Source: Kangiellaceae bacterium (GTDB taxonomy: Bacteria > Pseudomonadota > Gammaproteobacteria > Enterobacterales > Kangiellaceae). From it: 64,000 nucleotides of DNA. The notes below the pieces were generated by a model that was not told where the DNA came from, ran no database searches, and saw only the letters and a program-made list of their open reading frames with translations. The stretch lies in assembly GCA_019090895.1 (NCBI GenBank), contig JAHRVB010000148.1, forward strand, positions 62,001-126,000. Reading direction: 5' to 3'. The translations under genes were made by a program, and so were the position numbers. This document shows, in pieces, positions 44,975 through 54,543 of this stretch (the first letter of the stretch is position 1; each line of letters opens with the position of its first letter).

Positions 44975-46033
44975 ATGGCAATAACGGTTCTTATTGTTGA
45001 TGATTCGCAATTTTTCTGTCGACGTGTTGGTTCTATTTTAGGTAGTGCCGATGACATTAAAGTCATTGGAATCGCTAACAACGGTCAAGAAGCGATAGAT
45101 AAAGCTAACAAATTAAAACCCGATGTCATTACCTTAGATGTTGAAATGCCGGTAATGGACGGCGTGACGGCACTTAAGCAGATTGTTAAGGTGTGTGACG
45201 CGAAAATCTTGATGTTATCGTCGTTAACCTATGACAATGCCAAGATCACGCTTGATGCGCTTGATGCCGGAGCGACGGATTTCTTGCTTAAGTCTTACGA
45301 GTCGCTGTCGAATGACTCCGATGGTATGGTTAACCAACTACGCGACAAGATTCGTGAATTAGGCTCGACTAAAACTAGACGTAGTTACGCCATTAGTCCG
45401 AAAGCAACGGCTTCAAAACCTAAACCTTTTCCTACTTATAAGGCGACCTCATCTTCAGGCTCCACTAAATATGATCTGGTTGCCATTGGAGCCTCGACCG
45501 GAGGTCCAGTTGCACTGCAAAAATTGTTGATACCACTTCCGTCTAATTTTCCTTGCCCTATCACCATTACTCAGCACATGCCGGGTACATTTACAGGTGC
45601 CTTTGCAACAAGATTAAATAATTTGTGTCAATTACAGGTGTGTGAAGCAGAAGATGGGATGGCATTAAAACCCGGTCATGTGTATATTGCTCCGGGTGGT
45701 AAACAAATGATCTTCGAAGGACGAGGAAAGTCTGCTAGAGTAAGAATTCGACCTACCGATGCGAGAATGCAATTTTCGCCCAGCGTTGATATTTCTTTTG
45801 GTTCCGCTTCGAAAGTATTTGCCGGTAAAGTTTTGGCTCTAGTGCTTACAGGAATGGGGTCCGATGGGACTGACGGCAGTAAATTAATAAAAGCCAGTGG
45901 TGGCAAAATTTGGACTCAAAACGAAGCCTCGTGCGTCGTCTATGGGATGCCGATGTCAGTCGCCAAAGCTGGATTATCAGAGAGAGAGCTTTCAATCGAT
46001 CAGTTTGGGAGTGCACTCATTCAGGAGGTTTGA
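44975..46033 (+). CDS. cheB: Protein-glutamate methylesterase CheB (second system)
   Basis: 352 residues. Receiver domain (VDDSQFFCRRVG, acceptor in TLDVEMPVMDG), linker rich in Lys/Thr/Ser/Pro, then the methylesterase domain with GASTGGPVAL, TQHMPGTF and GMGSDGTDG. Its stop codon overlaps the motC start by one base (TGATG). Confidence 0.95.
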   Translation: MAITVLIVDDSQFFCRRVGSILGSADDIKVIGIANNGQEAIDKANKLKPDVITLDVEMPVMDGVTALKQIVKVCDAKILMLSSLTYDNAKITLDALDAGATDFLLKSYESLSNDSDGMVNQLRDKIRELGSTKTRRSYAISPKATASKPKPFPTYKATSSSGSTKYDLVAIGASTGGPVALQKLLIPLPSNFPCPITITQHMPGTFTGAFATRLNNLCQLQVCEAEDGMALKPGHVYIAPGGKQMIFEGRGKSARVRIRPTDARMQFSPSVDISFGSASKVFAGKVLALVLTGMGSDGTDGSKLIKASGGKIWTQNEASCVVYGMPMSVAKAGLSERELSIDQFGSALIQEV

Positions 46034-46779
46034 TGGATCGCTTAACTATTGTTGGTTTGTTGGTTGCAATCGCAGCAATTTTTGGCGGACAAGTTTTAGA
46101 AGGCGGAAGCATCACAGCATTGATGAATCCAGCGGCCTTCGTCATCGTGGTAGGCGGTTCATTTGGTGCGGTTATGATCCAAACCCACCTTAGAACATTC
46201 TTGAAAGCTTTAAAAATACTTGTTTGGGTCTTTAAGCCGCCCGTGCAGCCGGTTGCAGAAGGTATACTAAAAGTAACCGCTTGGAGCCACTTAGCAAGAC
46301 GCGAAGGGTTGTTGGGGTTGGAAAAAAGTATCGACCAAACTCTCGACCCTTATGTATTGAAAGGGTTAAACATGCTCGTTGACGGTAACGAGCCTGATGC
46401 CATCCGAAATGCTATGTACATTGAATTGGATGTTTCATCTAAAGAATTTTTAGCAGCGTCACGAGTGTATGAATCCTTGGGTGGATATTCTCCGACCATT
46501 GGAATCGTAGGAGCTGTTCTAGGTTTGATTCAAGTTATGGGGAATTTAACCAACCCAGAATTATTAGGACAAGGTATTGCTACCGCTTTTGTAGCGACTA
46601 TATATGGTATTGGGTTTGCCAATTTATTGTACTTGCCTGTCTACCATAAGTTGAGAGCAATAATATCCGAACGATCACACTACATGGAAATGATACTGGA
46701 AGGTATCGCTTGTATTGCTGAAGGTGAAAATCCCAGAGTGATCGAAATGAAGCTCGAGGGTTATGCAGGAAGTCGTTAG
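46033..46779 (+). CDS. motC: Flagellar stator protein MotC (MotA family)
   Basis: 248 residues from the ATG at 46033, supported by AGGAGG 4 bases ahead; a longer in-frame extension lies inside cheB and is not credible. Four membrane segments, the charged cytoplasmic loop, and the Pro-containing fourth segment region (GGYSPTIGIVGAVLGLIQVMGN). It pairs with MotD to form a proton-driven stator. In Pseudomonas MotCD is a second stator used for swarming; whether another stator exists here is not visible. Confidence 0.93.
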   Translation: MDRLTIVGLLVAIAAIFGGQVLEGGSITALMNPAAFVIVVGGSFGAVMIQTHLRTFLKALKILVWVFKPPVQPVAEGILKVTAWSHLARREGLLGLEKSIDQTLDPYVLKGLNMLVDGNEPDAIRNAMYIELDVSSKEFLAASRVYESLGGYSPTIGIVGAVLGLIQVMGNLTNPELLGQGIATAFVATIYGIGFANLLYLPVYHKLRAIISERSHYMEMILEGIACIAEGENPRVIEMKLEGYAGSR

Positions 46780-46816
46780 ATATTAGATATTTGAACTTAT
46801 TAGCGAAACCAGAATA

Positions 46817-47785
46817 ATGCGACGTATCAGAAATAATATTGATGTAGATGAGCAAGAAGTTGGCCGATGGCTGATTTCTTACGCCGATTTTATTACGCTA
46901 TTAGTTGCGTTCTTTGTTGTTCTATATTCGATTTCTCAAGTGAATGTAAGCAAATACAAGGAACTTTCTAAGTCTTTAGAAGGTGTATTTGACAGTCTTC
47001 CTAAAAGTTCTGAAATTATTCCCATCGGTGAGCCTGCAAAGAGTTTACAGCCCATCACTGGTGATGAAGCTGAGCTTCCTGAAATTGACTCCCAAGACCA
47101 ATTAGATTCTGGTATTGATTCTGAGAATTTCGCAACGACGGAAGAGTTTAAAGATCTCGAAACAGGGCTAAAAGCAAGCTTAGGTGATTTGATTGATCAA
47201 GAATTGGCTGAAATAAAATCCGATGCTAACTGGATCAATATCGTTTTAAAAAGTGCATTGCTATTTCCCTCAGGAAGCGACTTACTTAATTCAGAATCAG
47301 ATCCTTTGATGGACGAATTAGTAAAACATCTCAACACCAATCTACAATTAATTTTGGTTCACGGACACACTGATAATATTCCAATCAATACCCTTAAGTT
47401 TCCCTCTAATTGGGAGTTATCAAGTGCTCGTGGCGTTGCAGTCGTACGTAAATTGCAGGATTTATCGGTGCAACCTAATCGGTTGAGTGTCGAAGGCCAC
47501 GGGGAATATCAGCCGATCGCAGATAATTCCAGCATAGAAGGTCGACAACAAAATAGACGAGTGGTTATATCTATTTCACGAAAGCAAAGTGTGGCACCCG
47601 ACGGGGACGCAGGAACGAGTGCAGATGATACTGAATCCTCGACTGTGATCTCAGCTTCGACCGAAGATAATTTGACTAAAGAACAAGAGAAGCAGTATGA
47701 AATTATAAAGCTCCCCGGTGGCGGTATTCTTATACGTGGTAAAGAATCACAAGAAAACGAGGATCAAACCGAACAGCAACAATAA
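46817..47785 (+). CDS. motD: Flagellar stator protein MotD (MotB family)
   Basis: 322 residues. A single N-terminal membrane segment containing the ion-binding Asp (WLISYADFITLLVAFFVVL), a plug region, and a C-terminal OmpA-like peptidoglycan-binding domain (LILVHGHTDNIPI ... NWELSSARGVAVVRKL). The long acidic tail after residue 255 is variable. Pairs with motC. Confidence 0.93.
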   Translation: MRRIRNNIDVDEQEVGRWLISYADFITLLVAFFVVLYSISQVNVSKYKELSKSLEGVFDSLPKSSEIIPIGEPAKSLQPITGDEAELPEIDSQDQLDSGIDSENFATTEEFKDLETGLKASLGDLIDQELAEIKSDANWINIVLKSALLFPSGSDLLNSESDPLMDELVKHLNTNLQLILVHGHTDNIPINTLKFPSNWELSSARGVAVVRKLQDLSVQPNRLSVEGHGEYQPIADNSSIEGRQQNRRVVISISRKQSVAPDGDAGTSADDTESSTVISASTEDNLTKEQEKQYEIIKLPGGGILIRGKESQENEDQTEQQQ

Positions 47786-47961
47786 TCGACTAACCGATTT
47801 GAAAACATACTACCCTTAACATCATAATGAGTAGCGTTAAAGCTTTAACTAGATTAAAGTATCCACTGAGAGGGCTAAGTTTCTCGTAAGACTTTGAAAT
47901 ATCTCGATTTAACGTCGTAAATGAAATCATTTCCAATTAATCATACAATGAGGAGTTTCTT

Positions 47962-48747
47962 TTGAAAGTCTGGACTGTCGCAAACCAAAAGGGAGGTGTG
48001 GGTAAAACAACTTCTGTGGCTGCGCTCGGCGGCATTCTCGCTTCCAGGGGATCTAGGGTTTTGTTGCTGGATTGTGATCCCCATGCATCTTTGACGTCTT
48101 ATTTCGGTTACGACAGTGAGCGGTTAAATTATAGTCTGTTCGATTGGTTTTCCCAATTACCAAAATCCGAGAAACAAGCAAGAAATACCATTATTAAGCT
48201 CGAGAACGAAAATCTCTCTTTAATGCCAGCATCATTGAGCTTGGCCACTCTTGATAAAAAGTTCAGTAGTCGAGAGGGTATGGGGCTAGTAGTGACCAAG
48301 GTGCTATCGCTAATCAAAGATGACTATGATTATGTGTTGATCGATTGTCCGCCCATTCTTGGTATTTTAATGATTAATGCACTAGCTGCTTGTCAGTTTC
48401 TTCTCGTCCCGGTTCAAACTGAGTATTTGGCAATTAAAGGCTTGGAAAGAATGATGGAAACTTTGAATATGGTCATTAAAGCGCAGCATCATACTATTGA
48501 TTATAAAATAGTGCCGACCATGTTTGATCGTCGGACCAAAGCATCAATTACAGCCTTGAGAAATATGCGAGATGAGTTTGGTGGACATTTATGGGACAGA
48601 GTGATCCCTGTTGACACCAAATTTAGGGATGCGTCTCGATTACATTATACCCCAAGTACACTCTATCCAGATACACACGGCGTTAAAGCCTACCAAAAAT
48701 TGGCCGATACCTTATTAGCCATGTCTTCGCAATCCAAGGTCGCGTAG
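47962..48747 (+). CDS. parC: ParA-family ATPase ParC for polar chemotaxis arrays
   Basis: 261 residues from a TTG start with GAGGAG ahead. Deviant Walker A NQKGGVGKTTSVAALG, DCDPHASLTSYFG and Walker B DYVLIDCPPILG. In Vibrio, ParC localises chemotaxis arrays to the pole and ensures their inheritance. The call rests on position between motD and the CheW-domain gene; a chromosome-partitioning ParA would normally sit with parB. Confidence 0.87.
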   Translation: MKVWTVANQKGGVGKTTSVAALGGILASRGSRVLLLDCDPHASLTSYFGYDSERLNYSLFDWFSQLPKSEKQARNTIIKLENENLSLMPASLSLATLDKKFSSREGMGLVVTKVLSLIKDDYDYVLIDCPPILGILMINALAACQFLLVPVQTEYLAIKGLERMMETLNMVIKAQHHTIDYKIVPTMFDRRTKASITALRNMRDEFGGHLWDRVIPVDTKFRDASRLHYTPSTLYPDTHGVKAYQKLADTLLAMSSQSKVA

Positions 48748-48771
48748 TAATACTACTGTTTTCTAATCATT

Positions 48772-50070
48772 ATGAAACTTAATAAGCCTGATGTCACTAA
48801 TACTCAAACAGAGCTGGAGAGCTATGTTACTGATTTGTTGACGGATTCTTCCCAAAACAGCGAAGCAAATGGTTATGACAGCAAAGTTACTCCACTGAGA
48901 AAAACAGTTTTAAAGAAAGTGGAAGGTTTACCGGTCCAATCTAAAAATGAACCAGCATCGAAACTTAAACAAGAGATTGCACCAGTCGCTCCCGATAATA
49001 TCGATTCTCGTCAAAAAGCTAATCAAAAAGCATCTTCCGATAAAGATTCTACCGGCTCGCAACATGAAGTTAGCGAAAGTAGTCCTATTGCAGCCAAGCA
49101 GGACTGGCGCGAAGTTGAAGTGGAGAAACAGATTCAGCCAGTTATGGAGCAGGACGATGGAAAGCTCGATTTAGTTGCTGAAACTGAAGCGCGAACTAAA
49201 GGGCAATCCAACTTATCAACAAAAAATCCGAATAAAATCGGAACTTCGATTCATTCAAACCCCGTTAACCATGTGCAAACAATGAATCACCAACGGAAAA
49301 TAGCCGAAGAGATTAAAGGCTATAAGGAAAGTCCACATCATCAAGATGAACCTGACGATCCTAGACTAAAAAGCGTTGAAAAACTGTTATCAAGAATAGC
49401 GATTGCAAGTGCTGTGACATCACAACAAACCATTTCTGAAGAAATTGCTATTCCAAAAGACTCTATCCAGAGTCTTACTTCAACTGAATCGTTAGTGCCA
49501 GAATTGCAAATTGATATTGAAAGTTCAGAGGCGGCGGAATCTCGTCAATTAGTGGTTGAAGATGAAAGTAGTCTGCAAGAGTCGGCGGTTGCTTCGTTTT
49601 CTCAACGAGAGAATAAACCCTTACAAGAAGTATTAGGGAGTGTTTTTCAAACACTGGTTTTTGAAGTTGATAATTTACCCTTGGCAGTTCCTCTGGTTAA
49701 GTTGGGAGGGATTGTGAATTTAGATCAAGAATGTATTACTCCGTTAGTAGGGACACCCGATTGGTTTATGGGTTTAGTTCCAAATGAGCGTGGGAACTTG
49801 ATGGTAGTCGATACACTAAAATTCATTATGCCCGAAAGAAACGCTAATGCAGCTGCAGAATATCAATACCTCATTGTTTTGGATAACTCTCGCTGGGCTT
49901 TGGCTTGTCATTCTGTAGGAGACGCTAAAAATCTTTCACCTGACGATATTCGGTGGTCTTCCCGTTCCTCTAATCGACCTTGGTTTGCTGGAATGGTAGT
50001 TGAATATATGAGTGCCTTAGTCGAAGTCGATGAACTAATTAATATGCTAGCCAATCAAGTTGTTGATTAA
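48772..50070 (+). CDS. parP: CheW-domain array-partner protein ParP
   Basis: 432 residues. The first 280 are polar and probably disordered; the last 150 form a CheW-like domain (TLVFEVDNLPLAVPLVKLGGIV, then WFMGLVPNERGNLMVVDTLKF). ParP links CheA and receptors to ParC and stabilises polar arrays in Vibrio. The usual downstream cheW and DUF2802 gene are absent: the next gene is an unrelated hydrolase. CheW must come from another locus such as 18811-19846. Confidence 0.85.
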   Translation: MKLNKPDVTNTQTELESYVTDLLTDSSQNSEANGYDSKVTPLRKTVLKKVEGLPVQSKNEPASKLKQEIAPVAPDNIDSRQKANQKASSDKDSTGSQHEVSESSPIAAKQDWREVEVEKQIQPVMEQDDGKLDLVAETEARTKGQSNLSTKNPNKIGTSIHSNPVNHVQTMNHQRKIAEEIKGYKESPHHQDEPDDPRLKSVEKLLSRIAIASAVTSQQTISEEIAIPKDSIQSLTSTESLVPELQIDIESSEAAESRQLVVEDESSLQESAVASFSQRENKPLQEVLGSVFQTLVFEVDNLPLAVPLVKLGGIVNLDQECITPLVGTPDWFMGLVPNERGNLMVVDTLKFIMPERNANAAAEYQYLIVLDNSRWALACHSVGDAKNLSPDDIRWSSRSSNRPWFAGMVVEYMSALVEVDELINMLANQVVD

Positions 50071-50160
50071 TTTAATCTCGACTCGGAAAAGTGTCTTAAC
50101 ATCTTTTATTATCCACTGTTATTCATTCAAACCAATCGATAACCCAATAAAAAACAACTA

Positions 50161-50793
50161 ATGACTATATTAAATCAAGACGTATTTCTATTTGCTCACG
50201 GCGCAGGTGCCGGTAACGATAGCGAGTTTATTCGCGATATTTCACGGGGGTTAGAGCAACGTGGCGTCGAAGTTATTAGCTTTGATTTTCCATATATGCA
50301 AAAAATGAAGGAGGCAAATAAGCGGCGACCGCCAGATAGAATGCCGAAATTGATTGAGTCATTTGAACAACAAATTCAAAACCTGCTGAATAGAGATGAT
50401 TTTCGCCACAAGAATCTGTTTATCGGCGGTAAATCGATGGGCGGCAGAGTCGCCAGTCTTATCTGTGCAAAATCGGAGTTGTCTTCAAGTATTTTAGGAT
50501 GTATCTGTTTAGGGTTTCCTTTTCACCCGCCAAAGTCTGTCGAAAAATATCGAGGAGAGCATCTTGCCGATATCAATAAACCGGTGTTGGTTTTACAAGG
50601 CAATCGAGACCCCTTTGGTACCAAGAGCGAAGTAGAAACATTTGAGTTTTCAAAACAAGTCGACCTAGCGTTCGTACCCGATGGGGACCACTCATTCAAA
50701 CCAAGGGTAAAATCAGGACACACACTTGAAAGCAACTATCAATTTGTGATTGATAGAATGGTGAGCTATATGAAAAGCCGTGCTCTACAATAG
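50161..50793 (+). CDS. Alpha/beta hydrolase of the KANL3/Tex30-like family
   Basis: 210 residues. HGAGAG near the N-terminus, nucleophile elbow GGKSMGGRVAS, Asp in LQGNRDPFG and His in GDHSFK make a plausible Ser-Asp-His triad. Cytoplasmic, with no signal. The substrate cannot be told. The adjoining gene is an MFS transporter, with no obvious shared pathway. Confidence 0.8.
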   Translation: MTILNQDVFLFAHGAGAGNDSEFIRDISRGLEQRGVEVISFDFPYMQKMKEANKRRPPDRMPKLIESFEQQIQNLLNRDDFRHKNLFIGGKSMGGRVASLICAKSELSSSILGCICLGFPFHPPKSVEKYRGEHLADINKPVLVLQGNRDPFGTKSEVETFEFSKQVDLAFVPDGDHSFKPRVKSGHTLESNYQFVIDRMVSYMKSRALQ

Positions 50794-50843
50794 CTAATTA
50801 ATATTTGATTCTGTCGTTAAACACTCTAGTATGATGAGCCACT

Positions 50844-52196
50844 GTGCAGCTGGGCATCATTCTTGTGAACCAACCTCTCGAAACAAACAAATCCTTTACA
50901 GTTAATCATACTGGCCGAATATCATTGAGACACCGTATAAGTGTTGAGTGGTCGACGTGGGCGAGTCTGGCGTTTGTGGGCGCGTTACTAGAAGGAGGGG
51001 TATTGGGGGTCATCATTAAGAATGGTTTTGTTAATCAGGTGAATGATTGGACTCTTAATTTGTCCGTAGCGATTGCAACGGGAGCACCCTATTTCTCCAA
51101 TCTACTAAGCTTTTATTGGGTTAAATGGAGTCGTGGCCGCAGTAAAGCTCGAATGGTCTCAAACTTAGCAGTGCTTTTTTGCTTGTGTACATTGTCAATG
51201 TCAGTTGTTCCATTTAATGAAATGGGCTTGATCATATTCTTAGCGGTCACTATTGTCGCTCGCGTTGCATGGTCAGGTATCTTGACGGTTCGTTCGAATA
51301 TCTGGAGAGCCAATTATCCAAGGCATATTCGAGGTAAGGTAACCGCCAAGTTAGCGACATTAGCCTCGTTAGTCATGGCTATATCCGGAATATTGGTCGG
51401 TTTGATCCTCGACTGGAAATTCGATGCGTTTCGGTGGTTATTCGTTGTTTTCTCGTTCATATCTGTGATTGGCGCCTATAGATATCGATATCTAGCAGTT
51501 AGAAACCAGCAAAAGGAAATCGTTCGCGAATCAAAAAGCGATAGTGGTCCTTCCTTCGCCAGTATGTTTGGGTTGCTCCGTCGAAATAGAGCGTTTGGCA
51601 AATACATGCTGGCAATGTTTATTCTGGGCAGCGGTAATCTAATGTTTACCGCACCATTAATAGTGTTTCTTAATGAACATACTGGTTTGCAGCAGTTACA
51701 GCAAATACTCATCACCACCGCGATCCCATTGGCGCTTATTCCGCTAGCGGTTCGATGGTGGGCAAAGCTGTTAGATGGCAATCATATTTTTCATTTTCGG
51801 AGCATCCACAGCTGGGGATTTGTATTCGCTTTAGCTACTTTTTTATTAGCTCAAATAACGGGTTACACTTTCCTCTTTTATATTGGGTCCGTTATATATG
51901 GGATTGCAATTTCTGGTGGTGTGATTGGTTGGAATCTAGGCCACAACGATTTTGTAAGTAATAACAGTGATGGTCAGTCAGAAAATCAGAACCCTATGGA
52001 TTACATGGCTGTACATGTCACTTTGACGGGGTTACGCGGACTCATAATGCCATTAGTAGGAATAGCTCTCTATCAGTGGCTTGAACAACAGGAACTGGGG
52101 CTGGGCAAATATGCTCTGGCGCTGCCACTGACCATGACGACAATCGGTGGAAGTTTATTTGTTTTATTTAACCGGCAACATCGTCAATCGCAGTGA
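50844..52196 (+). CDS. Major facilitator superfamily transporter, substrate unknown
   Basis: 450 residues from GTG at 50844; a second GTG at 50865 is equally possible because neither has a strong ribosome-binding site. About 12 hydrophobic segments, with a loop rich in Arg/Lys after the second (WVKWSRGRSKARM) as in MFS proteins. No specific family was recognised. It converges on ttcA with only 7 bases between the stop codons and no visible terminator. Confidence 0.75.
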   Translation: MQLGIILVNQPLETNKSFTVNHTGRISLRHRISVEWSTWASLAFVGALLEGGVLGVIIKNGFVNQVNDWTLNLSVAIATGAPYFSNLLSFYWVKWSRGRSKARMVSNLAVLFCLCTLSMSVVPFNEMGLIIFLAVTIVARVAWSGILTVRSNIWRANYPRHIRGKVTAKLATLASLVMAISGILVGLILDWKFDAFRWLFVVFSFISVIGAYRYRYLAVRNQQKEIVRESKSDSGPSFASMFGLLRRNRAFGKYMLAMFILGSGNLMFTAPLIVFLNEHTGLQQLQQILITTAIPLALIPLAVRWWAKLLDGNHIFHFRSIHSWGFVFALATFLLAQITGYTFLFYIGSVIYGIAISGGVIGWNLGHNDFVSNNSDGQSENQNPMDYMAVHVTLTGLRGLIMPLVGIALYQWLEQQELGLGKYALALPLTMTTIGGSLFVLFNRQHRQSQ

Positions 52197-52203
52197 TACA
52201 AAC

Positions 52204-53085
52204 TTAACTGAGATCCTTAAAGACTATTGATTGATCAAAAGTGGGAGCGTCAAATAACTCTTCTTTGTCCATGTTTTCATTCGAAGCTAACGTGCTAAAA
52301 GGAAATAGCGAATTATCCATCAGATGAGAAGGTGTTACATTTGAAAGTGACGAAAAAATACTCTTCAGTCTCCCTGGGTATTGTCGTTCCCATCCGGCTA
52401 ACATCGATTTTATCTGTTTGCGTTGCAGGTTTTCTTGAGAGCCACACAAATTACACGGAATGATTGGGAATTCTTTTAAATCCGAATAAGATTGAATATC
52501 GGATTCTTTGGCATAGGCAAGGGGTCTAATAATAGTGTTCTTGCCGTCGTCGCTCCGTAATTTCGGGGGCATCGATTTTAATTTTCCACCAAAAAACATA
52601 TTTAAAAATAAAGTTTCGATAATATCATCACGGTGATGACCCAGTGCGATTTTGGTAATTTGATGGTTATTGGCCCAAGAATAGATGATTCCACGACGTA
52701 ATCGAGAGCATAGCGAACAGGTCGTTTTTCCTTCCGGTATTTTGTCAGTGACGATGCTATAAGTGTCTTCTTCGATGATGTGGTGTTCAATCCCAATCGA
52801 TTCCAAGTAGCTGGGAAGAACATCTTCAGGAAATCCCGGCTGTTTTTGATCTAAATTAACCGCTACTATTTCGAAATTTATAGGTGCTCGTTTTTGTAAA
52901 TTGCGCAAGATTTCGAGCATGGTGTAGCTATCTTTACCGCCGGAAAGGCAGACCATAATCTTGTCGCCATCTTCAATCATATTGAAATCATGGATGGCCT
53001 TTCCTACATTTCTGCGTAGATTTCTCTCTATTTTAGCGAGTTTTTGTTGAGGAGCAATATTGGGTAACTTTTCGGTGCTTGTCAT
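52204..53085 (-). CDS. ttcA: tRNA 2-thiocytidine biosynthesis protein TtcA
   Basis: 293 residues. PP-loop [14 protein letters not shown], then two CxxC pairs ([10 protein letters not shown] and CNLCGSQ) that hold the iron-sulfur cluster, and [11 protein letters not shown]. It thiolates cytidine 32 of certain tRNAs. Length and motifs are those of the family. Confidence 0.95.
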   Translation of the reverse strand: MTSTEKLPNIAPQQKLAKIERNLRRNVGKAIHDFNMIEDGDKIMVCLSGGKDSYTMLEILRNLQKRAPINFEIVAVNLDQKQPGFPEDVLPSYLESIGIEHHIIEEDTYSIVTDKIPEGKTTCSLCSRLRRGIIYSWANNHQITKIALGHHRDDIIETLFLNMFFGGKLKSMPPKLRSDDGKNTIIRPLAYAKESDIQSYSDLKEFPIIPCNLCGSQENLQRKQIKSMLAGWERQYPGRLKSIFSSLSNVTPSHLMDNSLFPFSTLASNENMDKEELFDAPTFDQSIVFKDLS

Positions 53086-53222
53086 GACGGCTTAATTTTG
53101 GGGCTAAGGGTAAGCGATTTGGTGGGGCATTATACATGCTCTTTGCCAACTCAGGCTGCAAACATGAATTTTTGTTGAAAATAGCAATGCATTATTGAAT
53201 TAAAGTTGATAAGATCCTGATT

Positions 53223-53245
53223 GCTCATCGGACCATATGATGAGC
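53223..53245. repeat. Inverted repeat in the ttcA-ompA intergenic region
   Basis: GCTCATC (53223-53229) and GATGAGC (53239-53245) with a 9-base centre, a possible operator. It lies in the 310-base gap between divergent ttcA and the OmpA-like gene. No other convincing element was seen in that gap. Confidence 0.35.
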
Positions 53246-53395
53246 TCCAGTCAAGTATGTCCGACAAGTTCGTAGATAAAGGTTTATCGAGAGAACTATC
53301 GGCGCCGTTTACTTCTAATTATTAAAAAAATACGCGTAGGCTAATGAAAGCACTGAGCGTGTGAATTCATATTTTGTAAAAATTGGGGAATGATT

Positions 53396-54472
53396 ATGCA
53401 AAACTTCACAAAATTAGCAGTGATGCTAATGGCTTTAACGATCTGTAATGTTAATGCAGAAGAGGAAACAAACGGAGTTTATATCTCTGCTGGTTACAAC
53501 TGGTTCAACTTTGATGATGATAGAGCCTTACTCGACGATGAGGACGATTTATTTGTGGGGTTGGGCTATCAAATTAATGATAATGTTGCGCTTGAACTAA
53601 AATATTCAGACTTTGGCTCAGATTTCTACTCACTTAACTCTGTCTATCGTTTCGAACCTCGAAGTGAAAATTCTTTTTTCTGGAAACTTGGAATCACCCG
53701 TTATGACGATTTTGTTGACGACAGAGGTGGTTTGAATCTTGGGGCTGGCTACGAAGCACATTTTAATGAAAAATTGTCTATGACTCTTGGTGTGGACTCC
53801 GTACTAATGTTTAATGATGACTATACCGATTGGGTTCCATACATTGGATTCAACTATTTCTTCGGCGACGTAAATTCAAAACCCGCACCGGCTCCTAAGC
53901 CTGTTGCACCAGTCGTTAAGGATTCGGACAAGGATGGTGTGAGAGATGAGCTTGACCAATGTCCTAATTCAGCAACCGGAGTGAGTGTAGACGCGAACGG
54001 CTGTGAACTGGATTCAGATAACGATGGGGTTGTTGATAGTATGGACAAATGTCCTAATACACCTGCTGGTGCCAAGGTCGACGCAACGGGTTGTCGAGTC
54101 ATGTTGACTGAAGACGTATCGATCAAACTGAACGTACAATTTGCTAACAACAGTAATGTCATTTCTGATGAGTACCGTCAAGAAATTAAGCGAGTAGCGG
54201 ATTTCATGAGTTCGTATCCTGATACGTTAGTTGTCATCGAAGGACATACAGATTCTAGGGGCGCTGCCAGTTACAACCAAAGTCTATCCGAAAAACGCGC
54301 AATAGCAGTCATGCAGTATCTAGTCGCTGAATTTAGTATTGACCAAGCGCGCGTTTCTGCTGACGGTAAAGGAGAAATATCACCAATCGCTGATAATGAA
54401 ACAGCTGAAGGACGGGCGACTAACCGACGTGTTCAAGCGGAAATCAAAACCAGTGTAACCAAAGCACAATAG
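53396..54472 (+). CDS. OmpA family outer membrane protein with calcium-binding-type repeats
   Basis: 358 residues from the ATG at 53396, preferred over the ATG 6 bases upstream because GGGGA then has proper spacing. Signal peptide of about 22 residues ending NVNA, an eight-stranded barrel domain (about 27-165), a Pro/Ala hinge, two thrombospondin type 3 repeats (DSDKDGVRDELDQCP and DSDNDGVVDSMDKCP), and an OmpA-like peptidoglycan-binding domain (VVIEGHTDSRG). It anchors the outer membrane to the wall. Confidence 0.9.
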   Translation: MQNFTKLAVMLMALTICNVNAEEETNGVYISAGYNWFNFDDDRALLDDEDDLFVGLGYQINDNVALELKYSDFGSDFYSLNSVYRFEPRSENSFFWKLGITRYDDFVDDRGGLNLGAGYEAHFNEKLSMTLGVDSVLMFNDDYTDWVPYIGFNYFFGDVNSKPAPAPKPVAPVVKDSDKDGVRDELDQCPNSATGVSVDANGCELDSDNDGVVDSMDKCPNTPAGAKVDATGCRVMLTEDVSIKLNVQFANNSNVISDEYRQEIKRVADFMSSYPDTLVVIEGHTDSRGAASYNQSLSEKRAIAVMQYLVAEFSIDQARVSADGKGEISPIADNETAEGRATNRRVQAEIKTSVTKAQ

Positions 54473-54479
54473 TCGAAAT

Positions 54480-54520
54480 CAAGCCTTCGTTTAATGCGCA
54501 AGGCTTGGCTTTTATTTACA
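54480..54520 (+). terminator. Terminator after the OmpA-like gene
   Basis: CAAGCCTT (54480-54487) and AAGGCTTG (54500-54507) followed by GCTTTTATTT. The stem is perfect over 8 bases with a 12-base loop. Confidence 0.7.
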
Positions 54521-54543
54521 ACAATTAAAATAGGAATTTAATA

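Noticed and set aside
45910..46032. Longer N-terminus for MotC
   Set aside because: It lies inside cheB; ATG 46033 has an AGGAGG site and begins the first membrane segment correctly.
47962..48747. Chromosome-partitioning ParA
   Set aside because: No parB or parS nearby; the place between motD and a CheW-domain gene is typical of ParC.
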